Source of the DNA: JABMMZ01 sp044377005
Lineage (GTDB): Bacteria > Bacteroidota > Bacteroidia > NS11-12g > UBA955
Direction: 5' to 3'
DNA length: 30,158 bases
Assembly (NCBI GenBank): GCA_044377005.1
Contig: JBILJV010000023.1
Coordinates: 1-30,158, forward strand
A program made the position numbers and the translations under genes. The stretch's first letter is position 1, and each line of letters opens with the position of its first letter. The notes under the pieces are model-generated. The model had not been told where the DNA came from. It saw only the letters and a program-made list of their open reading frames with translations, and searched no databases. Below are positions 1 to 6,453 of this stretch, piece by piece.

Positions 1-148
1 AAAATAGTATTAAGATTTATAAAAGAGTAGTTGAATTTTGAACTCAACATAAAAAGAGTCTAATTATAACAAATTAAAAAATAAATCTATTGGTTTAATT
101 CAAATACAAAAATCCATCAAATCACTTATATTATTCAACTTAATTAAC

Positions 149-157
149 TTATCCACA
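149..157 (+). promoter_or_regulatory. DnaA box, perfect consensus TTATCCACA
   Basis: This is an exact match to the classical high-affinity DnaA binding site. It is intergenic and followed 14 bases later by the degenerate copy TTATCCATT (171-179) in the same direction. Confidence 0.5.
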
Positions 158-232
158 ATTTCACCACGACTTATCCATTGACAATGGGGAAAAAATGGAA
201 GAATAAAGCAAATGGATTAAAAGAGTTAATCT

Positions 233-240
233 TATTTTTG
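233..240 (+). promoter_or_regulatory. Promoter -7 element TATTTTTG
   Basis: Matches the Bacteroidota -7 consensus TAnnTTTG, 23 bases before the hydrolase start codon. No clear -33 TTG at the usual 17-23 base spacing. It probably drives hydrolase-parA-parB-DUF5683. Confidence 0.5.
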
Positions 241-263
241 AAAGTTGAAACCTTGCTGTAAAA

Positions 264-944
264 ATGAATATTAAATATTTTGGTCATTCTTGTTTTGGCA
301 TTGAAATAGATGGAATGAACCTTTTGTTTGACCCCTTTATTACTCCCAATGAATTGGCTAAGGATATTGATATTAAATCGATTAAAGCTGACTATATTTT
401 TCTAAGTCATGCCCACCAAGACCATATTTACGATGCACTAGAAATTGCCAAAAACAATGATTCAACCATTGTTGCCTGTTGGGAAATTTCCGAATGGGCC
501 ATTGACAATGGTCATGTCAAAACCCACCCAATGAATATTGGTGGAACTTGGGAATTTGACTTCGGAACGGTTCAAATGGTTAATGCAGTACACTCAAGCT
601 CTTTTCCCGATGGAAGTTATGGGGGAAGTCCTGCAGGCTTTGTTTTCAACTTCCCTAATCATTGTTTTTATTACAGTGGTGATACTGCTTTATCAATGGA
701 TATGAAACTTATTGCCGAACGCTATAACTTAGACTTTGCATTTTTACCAATTGGAAGCAATTTTACAATGGATATCTTTGATGCAGTAAAAGCCTCAAAA
801 ATATTAAATTGCAAACACATAATCGGAATGCATTTTGACACATTTCCGTACATCAAAATCAATCATTCAACGGCTGAAAAAGCCTTTGAAATTGAAAATA
901 TTAAACTGACTCTACTACACATCAACGAAGCAATAGAAATATAA
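264..944 (+). CDS. Metallo-beta-lactamase-fold metal-dependent hydrolase (UPF0173-like)
   Basis: A 226-residue cytoplasmic hydrolase of the metallo-beta-lactamase superfamily. The metal site motif HxHxDH is seen at residues 49-54 (H49, H51, D53, H54), after a LLFDP strand near residue 20. A YSGDT segment near residue 137 and a late histidine in GMHFD near residue 194 supply the usual further ligands. Length and layout fit the UPF0173/YtkL group, whose substrate is not known. The stop is one base from the parA start, so it is probably the first gene of the parAB transcript. That position is odd, because such hydrolases have no known role in segregation. No signal peptide. Confidence 0.85.
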   Translation: MNIKYFGHSCFGIEIDGMNLLFDPFITPNELAKDIDIKSIKADYIFLSHAHQDHIYDALEIAKNNDSTIVACWEISEWAIDNGHVKTHPMNIGGTWEFDFGTVQMVNAVHSSSFPDGSYGGSPAGFVFNFPNHCFYYSGDTALSMDMKLIAERYNLDFAFLPIGSNFTMDIFDAVKASKILNCKHIIGMHFDTFPYIKINHSTAEKAFEIENIKLTLLHINEAIEI

Positions 945-945
945 C

Positions 946-1746
946 ATGGGAAAAATAATAACAATAGCCAATCAAAAAGGCGGTGTCGGTAAAACCACTA
1001 CTGCTATTAACCTTGCAGCTAGTTTGGCTGTTCTTGAATTCAAAACACTGCTTGTTGATGCCGACCCACAAGCAAACTCTTCTTCTGGTATAGGATTCGA
1101 CCCACAAAATGTAAAAGTAGGTTTATATGATTGTCTAATCAATGAACGCCCTGCCTCGGAAGTAATTCTTAAAACAGACTTAAAATTCCTTGACTTACTT
1201 CCATCTAACATCAATTTAGTGGGTGCTGAGTTGGAAATGATTGACTTGCCCAACAGAGAAAAAGTCATGAAAAAAGCATTTGAACCTCTTAAAAAAGAAT
1301 ATGAATTTATTATTATTGATTGTTCGCCATCTCTAGGTTTAATTACTACTAACTCATTGTGTGCAGCCGATTCAATTATAATTCCTGTTCAGTGTGAGTA
1401 TTTTGCATTAGAAGGATTAGGTAAATTGTTAAATACTATTCGTATTGTTCAAAAAGAATTGAATAAAAACTTAGCTATTGAAGGTATACTACTAACTATG
1501 TATGATTCACGACTTAGACTGAGCAATCAGGTGGTTGAAGATGTAAAAATGCACTTCCAAAACATGGTGTTTGATACCATTATCCCTAGAAATACAAAAT
1601 TAAGTGAGGCACCAAGTTTTGGTATCCCAGTTTTATCTCACGATATAACAAGTAAGGGGTCTACTACTTACCTTAATTTAGCAAGAGAAATCTTACAAAA
1701 AAATGGTTTAACTAAATTAGATAACAGCGAAAAAGAAATTTTATAA
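946..1746 (+). CDS. parA: Chromosome partitioning ATPase ParA (Soj)
   Basis: A 266-residue ParA/Soj ATPase that works with ParB to move newly copied origins apart. The deviant Walker A motif KGGVGKTT is at residues 11-18, with the ParA-type signature lysine K11. The A' motif VDADPQAN is near residues 37-44, and the Walker B-like IIIDCSPS follows near residue 122. Short length without an N-terminal DNA-binding domain marks the chromosomal type. The ATG is one base after the hydrolase stop and no SD is present, as expected in this phylum. parB follows 24 bases downstream. Confidence 0.96.
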   Translation: MGKIITIANQKGGVGKTTTAINLAASLAVLEFKTLLVDADPQANSSSGIGFDPQNVKVGLYDCLINERPASEVILKTDLKFLDLLPSNINLVGAELEMIDLPNREKVMKKAFEPLKKEYEFIIIDCSPSLGLITTNSLCAADSIIIPVQCEYFALEGLGKLLNTIRIVQKELNKNLAIEGILLTMYDSRLRLSNQVVEDVKMHFQNMVFDTIIPRNTKLSEAPSFGIPVLSHDITSKGSTTYLNLAREILQKNGLTKLDNSEKEIL

Positions 1747-1770
1747 AACAAGCAGACAACTCATTAAAGA

Positions 1771-2697
1771 ATGGCGAAAGAAGAATTAAATAGCAAGAAA
1801 AAAAGTGGATTAGGAAAAGGATTATCTGCATTACTCAACAATGCAGATACCGATATTACTGTATCAGACGAATACCGTGCTGGTGGTGGAGTCAATTTTA
1901 TTAAAATCAGTCAGATAGAAGCCAATCCATTTCAACCTAGAACAGAATTTGAGCAAATAGCATTAGAAGAATTGTCGGAATCCATTAAAATACATGGATT
2001 AATTCAACCCGTTACAGTTCGTAAAATGGGTTATGACAAGTTCCAATTGATAAGTGGTGAACGAAGAACTAGAGCTTCTATATTAGCCGGTCTAGATAAA
2101 ATTCCTGCTTATGTAAGAATTGCCAATGACCAAGAAATGCTTGAGATGGCATTGATTGAAAACATACAACGTGAAAACTTAAATCCAATGGAGGTTTCAT
2201 TAAGTTACAAGAGATTGTTAGATGAATGTCAGTTGAAACAAGATGAATTAGGCGAGCGTGTTGGAAAAGACAGAAGTACGGTAAGTAACTACCTTAGATT
2301 ACTTAAATTACCTGAAGAAATCCAATTGGCACTTCAAGCCAATAAAATTTCAATGGGTCACGCCAAAGCCATTTTAGCGATTGACGAAGCAATCGAACAA
2401 ATCAACCTGTACAGTCGAATTATTAATGACAACCTTAGTGTTAGAAATGCTGAAGAATTGGCTAAATTGAATAAAAACGATAAAGCTAATGATTCAGGCA
2501 CACCTTCAGGTTCAAAACCCAAAGCTAATGCTTTTGACATTGACGATGCACTTAAATTGAAACTCGACTATTTGAATAAAAAGTTGAAAACAAAAATCAG
2601 CGTTAAAAACAAAGGGAGCAAAGGCGAATTAGTCATTCCTTTCAATCAATACGTAGATTTGGAACGAATTTTGACTGCGTTAAACGTCGATGAATAA
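1771..2697 (+). CDS. parB: Chromosome partitioning protein ParB (Spo0J)
   Basis: A 308-residue CTP-dependent DNA clamp that loads at parS sites and partners ParA. The N-terminal basic motif with GLGKGLSALL (residues 13-22) is the usual ParA-contact segment. The ParB/Srx fold carries the CTP-binding motif GERRTRA at 96-102 and ENIQRE at 130-135. A helix-turn-helix region lies around 160-190 and a dimerisation tail at the C-terminus. I saw no CACGTG-centred parS palindrome in the window, so loading sites are probably outside. Its stop lies within an 8-base overlap (ATGAATAA) with the next gene, suggesting coupled translation. Confidence 0.96.
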   Translation: MAKEELNSKKKSGLGKGLSALLNNADTDITVSDEYRAGGGVNFIKISQIEANPFQPRTEFEQIALEELSESIKIHGLIQPVTVRKMGYDKFQLISGERRTRASILAGLDKIPAYVRIANDQEMLEMALIENIQRENLNPMEVSLSYKRLLDECQLKQDELGERVGKDRSTVSNYLRLLKLPEEIQLALQANKISMGHAKAILAIDEAIEQINLYSRIINDNLSVRNAEELAKLNKNDKANDSGTPSGSKPKANAFDIDDALKLKLDYLNKKLKTKISVKNKGSKGELVIPFNQYVDLERILTALNVDE

Positions 2698-3268
2698 ATT
2701 TGTCCTTTTAACAATTTTCAATCTTTGCATATTGAATGCTTGGTCATTAGACACCATCAAATACCAACATTCTTATTCTCTTTCTCAAACTTTTAAAAGT
2801 ACTGAAGAAAAAAAACATTCACCACATAAAGCATCTATTTACAGTGCTATTCTTCCTGGTTTGGGACAAGCTTACAATAAAAAATACTGGAAAATTCCAA
2901 TAGTATACGCTGGACTTGGTGTAACAGGTTTTTTTTTATTAGACAATCGCCAAAAAGTGCGCGAATTACAACAAGCACTCAATGTTATATACGACAACGA
3001 CCCCAATACATTACCTGAAACTAAATACAGTAAAGTTGACCCAGAAGTATTACAAGCGCAAAGGAACATAGCACGTACCAACCGAGACTATAGTATTATT
3101 GCTTTTTCAGGCGTTTATTTAATCAATATAGTAGATGCCGCAATAGATGCTCATTTTTACCAATTCAACATAGACAAACCATTGGCGATGAAACGAAAAA
3201 AGAATTGGAACCTACATTCATCGTCGCAATTCAATCAACATCAGATTGGTTTGAGTATTCGATTTTAA
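2690..3268 (+). CDS. DUF5683 domain membrane/secreted protein
   Basis: A 192-residue protein with an N-terminal signal-like segment (about 1-19). The conserved part starts near residue 45 with SAILPGLGQAYNKKYWKIP, the hallmark of DUF5683, followed by a hydrophobic stretch GLGVTGFFLLD and a second one near SIIAFSGVYLINIVDA. The function of the family is unknown; in many Bacteroidota it sits directly after parB, as here. The start codon overlaps the last 8 bases of parB, which makes it part of the same transcript. Conserved linkage with parAB hints at an envelope role tied to the cell cycle, but that is inference. Confidence 0.85.
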   Translation: MNKFVLLTIFNLCILNAWSLDTIKYQHSYSLSQTFKSTEEKKHSPHKASIYSAILPGLGQAYNKKYWKIPIVYAGLGVTGFFLLDNRQKVRELQQALNVIYDNDPNTLPETKYSKVDPEVLQAQRNIARTNRDYSIIAFSGVYLINIVDAAIDAHFYQFNIDKPLAMKRKKNWNLHSSSQFNQHQIGLSIRF

Positions 3269-3417
3269 AGTAATAATAGTAATACATACAAATCATACAT
3301 TTAGAAACTATAACTGAACTTAATTCTTAATAAATTTTTAATCCAAAAATTTCCAGAATGACAAACGGACCATTTAACAATTTAACAATCAAAGTGATTG
3401 GCTTGAAACAATACTCA
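3269..3417. other. Intergenic between convergent DUF5683 gene and recG
   Basis: 149 bases with no gene and no clear T-rich terminator hairpin. It holds half of a 10-base inverted repeat, CGGACCATTT at 3366-3375; its partner AAATGGTCCG at 3437-3446 lies inside the recG 3' end. Confidence 0.5.
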
Positions 3418-5529
3418 TCAACTAATTTGGCTCCAAAAATGGTCCGATTGATGTTGTATTAAATAGTGGAGTAATGGTTTGTGATTCGGGTCTTTCAAAT
3501 CAAAATCTAATTTTAAAAGATAGGCAGCAGCCCTTTTAGCTAAATCTATAATTTCAGTATCTTTACCTAAATCCAATAATTTAAAATCAGGCAAACCACT
3601 TTGTCGGGTACCCAAAACATCTCCCGGACCTCTCAACTCAAGGTCAACTTGAGAAATAATGAAGCCATCATTGGTTTTGCACATGGTATTTATTCTTTTT
3701 TTAGATGGATAATTCAGTTCATCCTTGGTCATCAAAATACAAAAACTTTGTTCAGAACCCCTTCCTACTCTTCCCCTTAATTGGTGCAATTGCGACAAAC
3801 CAAATCGATTGGCATTTTCAATGATCATTACTGAGGCATTAGGAACATTGACCCCCACTTCTATCACCGTTGTTGAAACCATAATTTGAGTAATCCCATT
3901 TTTAAATCGGTTCATTTCCAACTCCTTTACTTCTTGTTTCATTTTACCATGCAACAAACTTATTTGATATTTAGGTACAGGAAAATAGGAATTCACCTCA
4001 TCGTAACCGTTCATTAAATCGTTCAAATCCAGTTTACTCGATTCTTCAATCAATGGATACACAATGTATATTTGCCTACCCTTGTCTATTTGTGTTTTCA
4101 CAAAAGACATTACCTCATACCTCAAACTTTCATCTTTGTGTAAAGTTCTTATCGGTTTTCTGTCTTTGGGCAATTCATCAATAATAGATACATCCAATTC
4201 GCCATGAACAGTCATTGCCAAAGTTCGGGGAATAGGCGTTGCGGTCATTACTAATATGTGAGGATTGATTGATTTTTTCCAAAGTTTAGCCCTTTGAGCC
4301 ACCCCAAAACGGTGTTGTTCGTCAATTATTGCCAATCCCATAGAATAAAAGGCAACATCATCTTCAATCAATGCATGGGTACCTATTAGTATGTCAATTT
4401 GATTTTCCTTTAGTTGGACTAAAATTTCTCGTCTATCTTTTGCTGTCGTTGAACCAGTTAATAAACGAACATTTACTGGCAAATCTTTCAATAAATCGGA
4501 AATAGTTATATAATGTTGAAAAGCTAAAATCTCAGTTGGAGCCATTAAGCAAGATTGATGACCATTGTCTTTGGCCAAAAGCATACATAAGAGAGCAACA
4601 ATTGTTTTACCACTTCCAACATCCCCTTGAAGCAAGCGATTCATTTGACTACCTTGCGCTAAGTCCTCTTTAATTTCTTTAATTACCCTTTTTTGAGCGT
4701 TTGTGAGTTCGAATGTTAAGTGTTCTTTATAAAATTGATTGAAATTATCACCAACTTTGGGCATTTTAATTCCTTGTTGTGTTTGTTTTCTGAGTGCTTT
4801 GTTTTTTTCAGAACGCATGGCCAATACAAACATTTCTTCAAACTTTATTCGGCGAATGGCATCGATTGCTTCTTTTTCTGTTCTCGGAAAATGAATCCAT
4901 TTGATGGCTTGTTGTGCGGATATTAATTTAATAGGATGTGTTATAGTATCTGGAATAAATTCAGGCCACACATACTGAGGATTGGTAACTATTTGAACCA
5001 CCATACTTCCAATTAATTTTGAATCGACATACCTACTTTTCAACTTTTCTGTCAATGGATACACTGGTTCCATTTTCAAACCAAGTTTGTCATCTTCTGG
5101 CGTATACAATTTTATTTCAGGATGTGAAATACTTAGCGTTCCATTAAAATTAGTTGCCTTTCCATAAACGGTATAAACTTGTTGAAGTTTTAGATTCTTG
5201 ATGACGTATTGGTAATTTTTAAACCATACCAAACTCATAATACCGCTACTGTCTTTAATAACAGCGCTAAGACGTTTACCATTTTTAGATGTTTGCAATT
5301 GGAAATCAAGCAAAATCCCTCTAATTTGGATATTGGGCGATTCTTCAGAAAACTCTTTAATAAGAGATACTTTTGATTTATCTACATATCGAGTGGGGTA
5401 ATATTGTAAAATATCTTTAAAGGTAAAAAGCCCAAGTTCAGATTTAATGACTTCAGCTTTTTGGGGTCCTACCCCTTTCAAATATTCAATATTAGAGTTT
5501 AAAAAATGGTTCAAAGATTGGTATTGCAA
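3418..5529 (-). CDS. recG: ATP-dependent DNA helicase RecG
   Basis: A 703-residue RecG that remodels stalled forks and Holliday junctions. Order: N-terminal helical and OB-fold wedge domain (about 15-150, with EYLKGVGPQKAE at 15-26), then SF2 helicase core with Walker A GDVGSGKT at 302-309, DEQH box at 403-406, motif III TATPIPRT at 429-436 and motif VI QLRGRVGRG in the C-terminal half, then a C-terminal RecG wedge-contact region. Full length. There is no ATG at the 5' end: the start must be TTG at 5529 or the in-frame TTG at 5514, both just before the conserved EYLKGVGP. It is divergent from the lipoprotein at 5572, and that gene's -33 element lies inside the recG 5' end. Confidence 0.96.
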   Translation of the reverse strand: MQYQSLNHFLNSNIEYLKGVGPQKAEVIKSELGLFTFKDILQYYPTRYVDKSKVSLIKEFSEESPNIQIRGILLDFQLQTSKNGKRLSAVIKDSSGIMSLVWFKNYQYVIKNLKLQQVYTVYGKATNFNGTLSISHPEIKLYTPEDDKLGLKMEPVYPLTEKLKSRYVDSKLIGSMVVQIVTNPQYVWPEFIPDTITHPIKLISAQQAIKWIHFPRTEKEAIDAIRRIKFEEMFVLAMRSEKNKALRKQTQQGIKMPKVGDNFNQFYKEHLTFELTNAQKRVIKEIKEDLAQGSQMNRLLQGDVGSGKTIVALLCMLLAKDNGHQSCLMAPTEILAFQHYITISDLLKDLPVNVRLLTGSTTAKDRREILVQLKENQIDILIGTHALIEDDVAFYSMGLAIIDEQHRFGVAQRAKLWKKSINPHILVMTATPIPRTLAMTVHGELDVSIIDELPKDRKPIRTLHKDESLRYEVMSFVKTQIDKGRQIYIVYPLIEESSKLDLNDLMNGYDEVNSYFPVPKYQISLLHGKMKQEVKELEMNRFKNGITQIMVSTTVIEVGVNVPNASVMIIENANRFGLSQLHQLRGRVGRGSEQSFCILMTKDELNYPSKKRINTMCKTNDGFIISQVDLELRGPGDVLGTRQSGLPDFKLLDLGKDTEIIDLAKRAAAYLLKLDFDLKDPNHKPLLHYLIQHQSDHFWSQIS

Positions 5530-5553
5530 TATTATAATTTATCTCTAATTTTG
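5524..5553 (+). promoter_or_regulatory. Promoter: TTG - 19 bases - TAATTTTG
   Basis: A complete Bacteroidota-type promoter: -33 TTG at 5524-5526, 19-base spacer, -7 TAATTTTG at 5546-5553, ending 18 bases before the lipoprotein ATG. The -33 element overlaps the divergent recG start region. Confidence 0.7.
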
Positions 5554-5571
5554 CAGAACTTTTTATAAAAA

Positions 5572-5979
5572 ATGAAAAAAATCTTTATTCTTTCAATTAT
5601 TGCAAGTGCATTTATTGCATGCAACAACGCACCAAAAGTTACTGAATCTGCAACTAAGGTTTTAGAACTTAACTCATGGGTTGACTCAATTAAAAATGTA
5701 ATTGGTTCGACGACATCTTACGACTCAGCGACATGGGTTGGGTATTCTGAAGAATTTAATGGCGTTTTAGCATCTGTTAACGAAACAGAATTAGATGAGG
5801 CTTCTAAAACAGCTTTAGAAACAGTAAAAACATCTTGGACTGAATTAACTAATATTTACACCAAAGGATTAGAAGCTGTTGCAATGAAAGCTAACGAAGT
5901 AAAAGATACTACAATTGCTGAATTACCAACTTCAGAAGCTACAATTGATCAAAAAACAGTTATCGAAAAAGTGAAATAA
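5572..5979 (+). CDS. Small predicted lipoprotein
   Basis: A 135-residue protein with a signal peptide and lipobox ending in AFIAC, giving lipidated Cys17 followed by NNAP. The mature part is mostly helical and acidic, with many Thr, Glu and Lys residues, and has no family I recognise. Its pattern of long amphipathic helices resembles small periplasm-facing lipoproteins with helical-bundle folds. It has its own complete promoter and its own terminator (6019-6050), so it is a single-gene transcript, probably well expressed. It is unrelated in function to recG as far as can be seen. Confidence 0.75.
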   Translation: MKKIFILSIIASAFIACNNAPKVTESATKVLELNSWVDSIKNVIGSTTSYDSATWVGYSEEFNGVLASVNETELDEASKTALETVKTSWTELTNIYTKGLEAVAMKANEVKDTTIAELPTSEATIDQKTVIEKVK

Positions 5980-6018
5980 GCTGTTAATAAAATAACACTT
6001 TAAAGGAAAATTATATTT

Positions 6019-6050
6019 AAAAAAGTTGAGTTTAACCGCTCAACTTTTTT
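6019..6050 (+). terminator. Rho-independent terminator after the lipoprotein gene
   Basis: Stem AAAAAAGTTGAG / CTCAACTTTTTT (6019-6030 with 6039-6050) with an 8-base loop, ending in a T run. It lies 39 bases after the stop codon. Confidence 0.8.
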
Positions 6051-6066
6051 TAATTTTTATAGTATA

Positions 6067-6399
6067 ATGAAAACAATAGGCTTACTTATAATCTCAAATT
6101 TATTTATGACCATTGCGTGGTATGGTCATTTAAAATTTCCAAATACCGTATTATGGAAAGTTATTTTAATAAGTTGGTTAATCGCATTTGTTGAATATCT
6201 TTTTATGATACCTGCTAATCGCATAGGCAAATTAGAAGGTATGAATGGTTATCAATTAAAAATCACACAAGAAGCAATAACTATAATAGTATTTGTATTA
6301 TTTGCCATTTTTGTGTTGAAAGAGCCTTTAAAATGGAATCATATTGTAGGATTTATGTTTTTATTTTTAAGTGTATTTTTTATCGTTAAAAAATTTTAG
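6067..6399 (+). CDS. DUF486 / DMT-like small membrane protein
   Basis: A 110-residue integral membrane protein with four predicted helices (about 4-22, 29-48, 70-87, 92-108). The PANRIG motif near residues 49-54 and the phrase NGYQLKITQEAI are typical of the DUF486 family, which resembles small drug/metabolite transporters. The substrate is unknown. It lies between the preceding terminator and the rpsA promoter, so it is probably its own transcript; a weak -7-like TAATTTTT at 6051-6058 is directly upstream. Confidence 0.85.
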   Translation: MKTIGLLIISNLFMTIAWYGHLKFPNTVLWKVILISWLIAFVEYLFMIPANRIGKLEGMNGYQLKITQEAITIIVFVLFAIFVLKEPLKWNHIVGFMFLFLSVFFIVKKF

Positions 6400-6419
6400 G
6401 ATATTAAAATAATTATTTC

Positions 6420-6427
6420 TAATTTTG
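6420..6427 (+). promoter_or_regulatory. Promoter -7 element TAATTTTG of rpsA
   Basis: Perfect TAnnTTTG match, 26 bases before the TTG start. Transcription would begin around 6431-6435, giving a leader of about 20 bases that consists mainly of the Shine-Dalgarno region. No clear -33 TTG. Confidence 0.65.
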
Positions 6428-6436
6428 CCGCCCCAC

Positions 6437-6444
6437 AAAGGAGG
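6437..6444 (+). promoter_or_regulatory. Strong Shine-Dalgarno sequence AAAGGAGG before rpsA
   Basis: An 8-base match to the complement of the 16S 3' end, 9 bases from the TTG start. No other gene in the window has anything comparable. In this phylum the anti-SD is normally hidden in the ribosome, so this is an exception and it decides the TTG start. Confidence 0.8.
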
Positions 6445-6453
6445 AAACAAAAT

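Larger units (their letters stand above)
1..263. other. AT-rich intergenic region with DnaA boxes (possible origin edge)
   Basis: No gene is seen here. The first 150 bases are very AT-rich. A perfect DnaA box TTATCCACA lies at 149-157, a weaker TTATCCATT at 171-179, and a poor TTATTCAAC at 131-139, all in the same direction and spaced 18 and 22 bases apart. A promoter -7 element follows at 233-240. The adjoining parA/parB genes usually lie near the origin in bacteria, so this could be the edge of oriC; the rest would be outside the window. The match could be chance: another perfect box occurs inside a coding region at 15172-15180. Confidence 0.4.

Noticed and set aside
3366..3446. 10-base inverted repeat CGGACCATTT / AAATGGTCCG around the recG 3' end
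   Set aside because: The loop is 61 bases, there is no T run, and one arm is in coding sequence; chance is a fair explanation.
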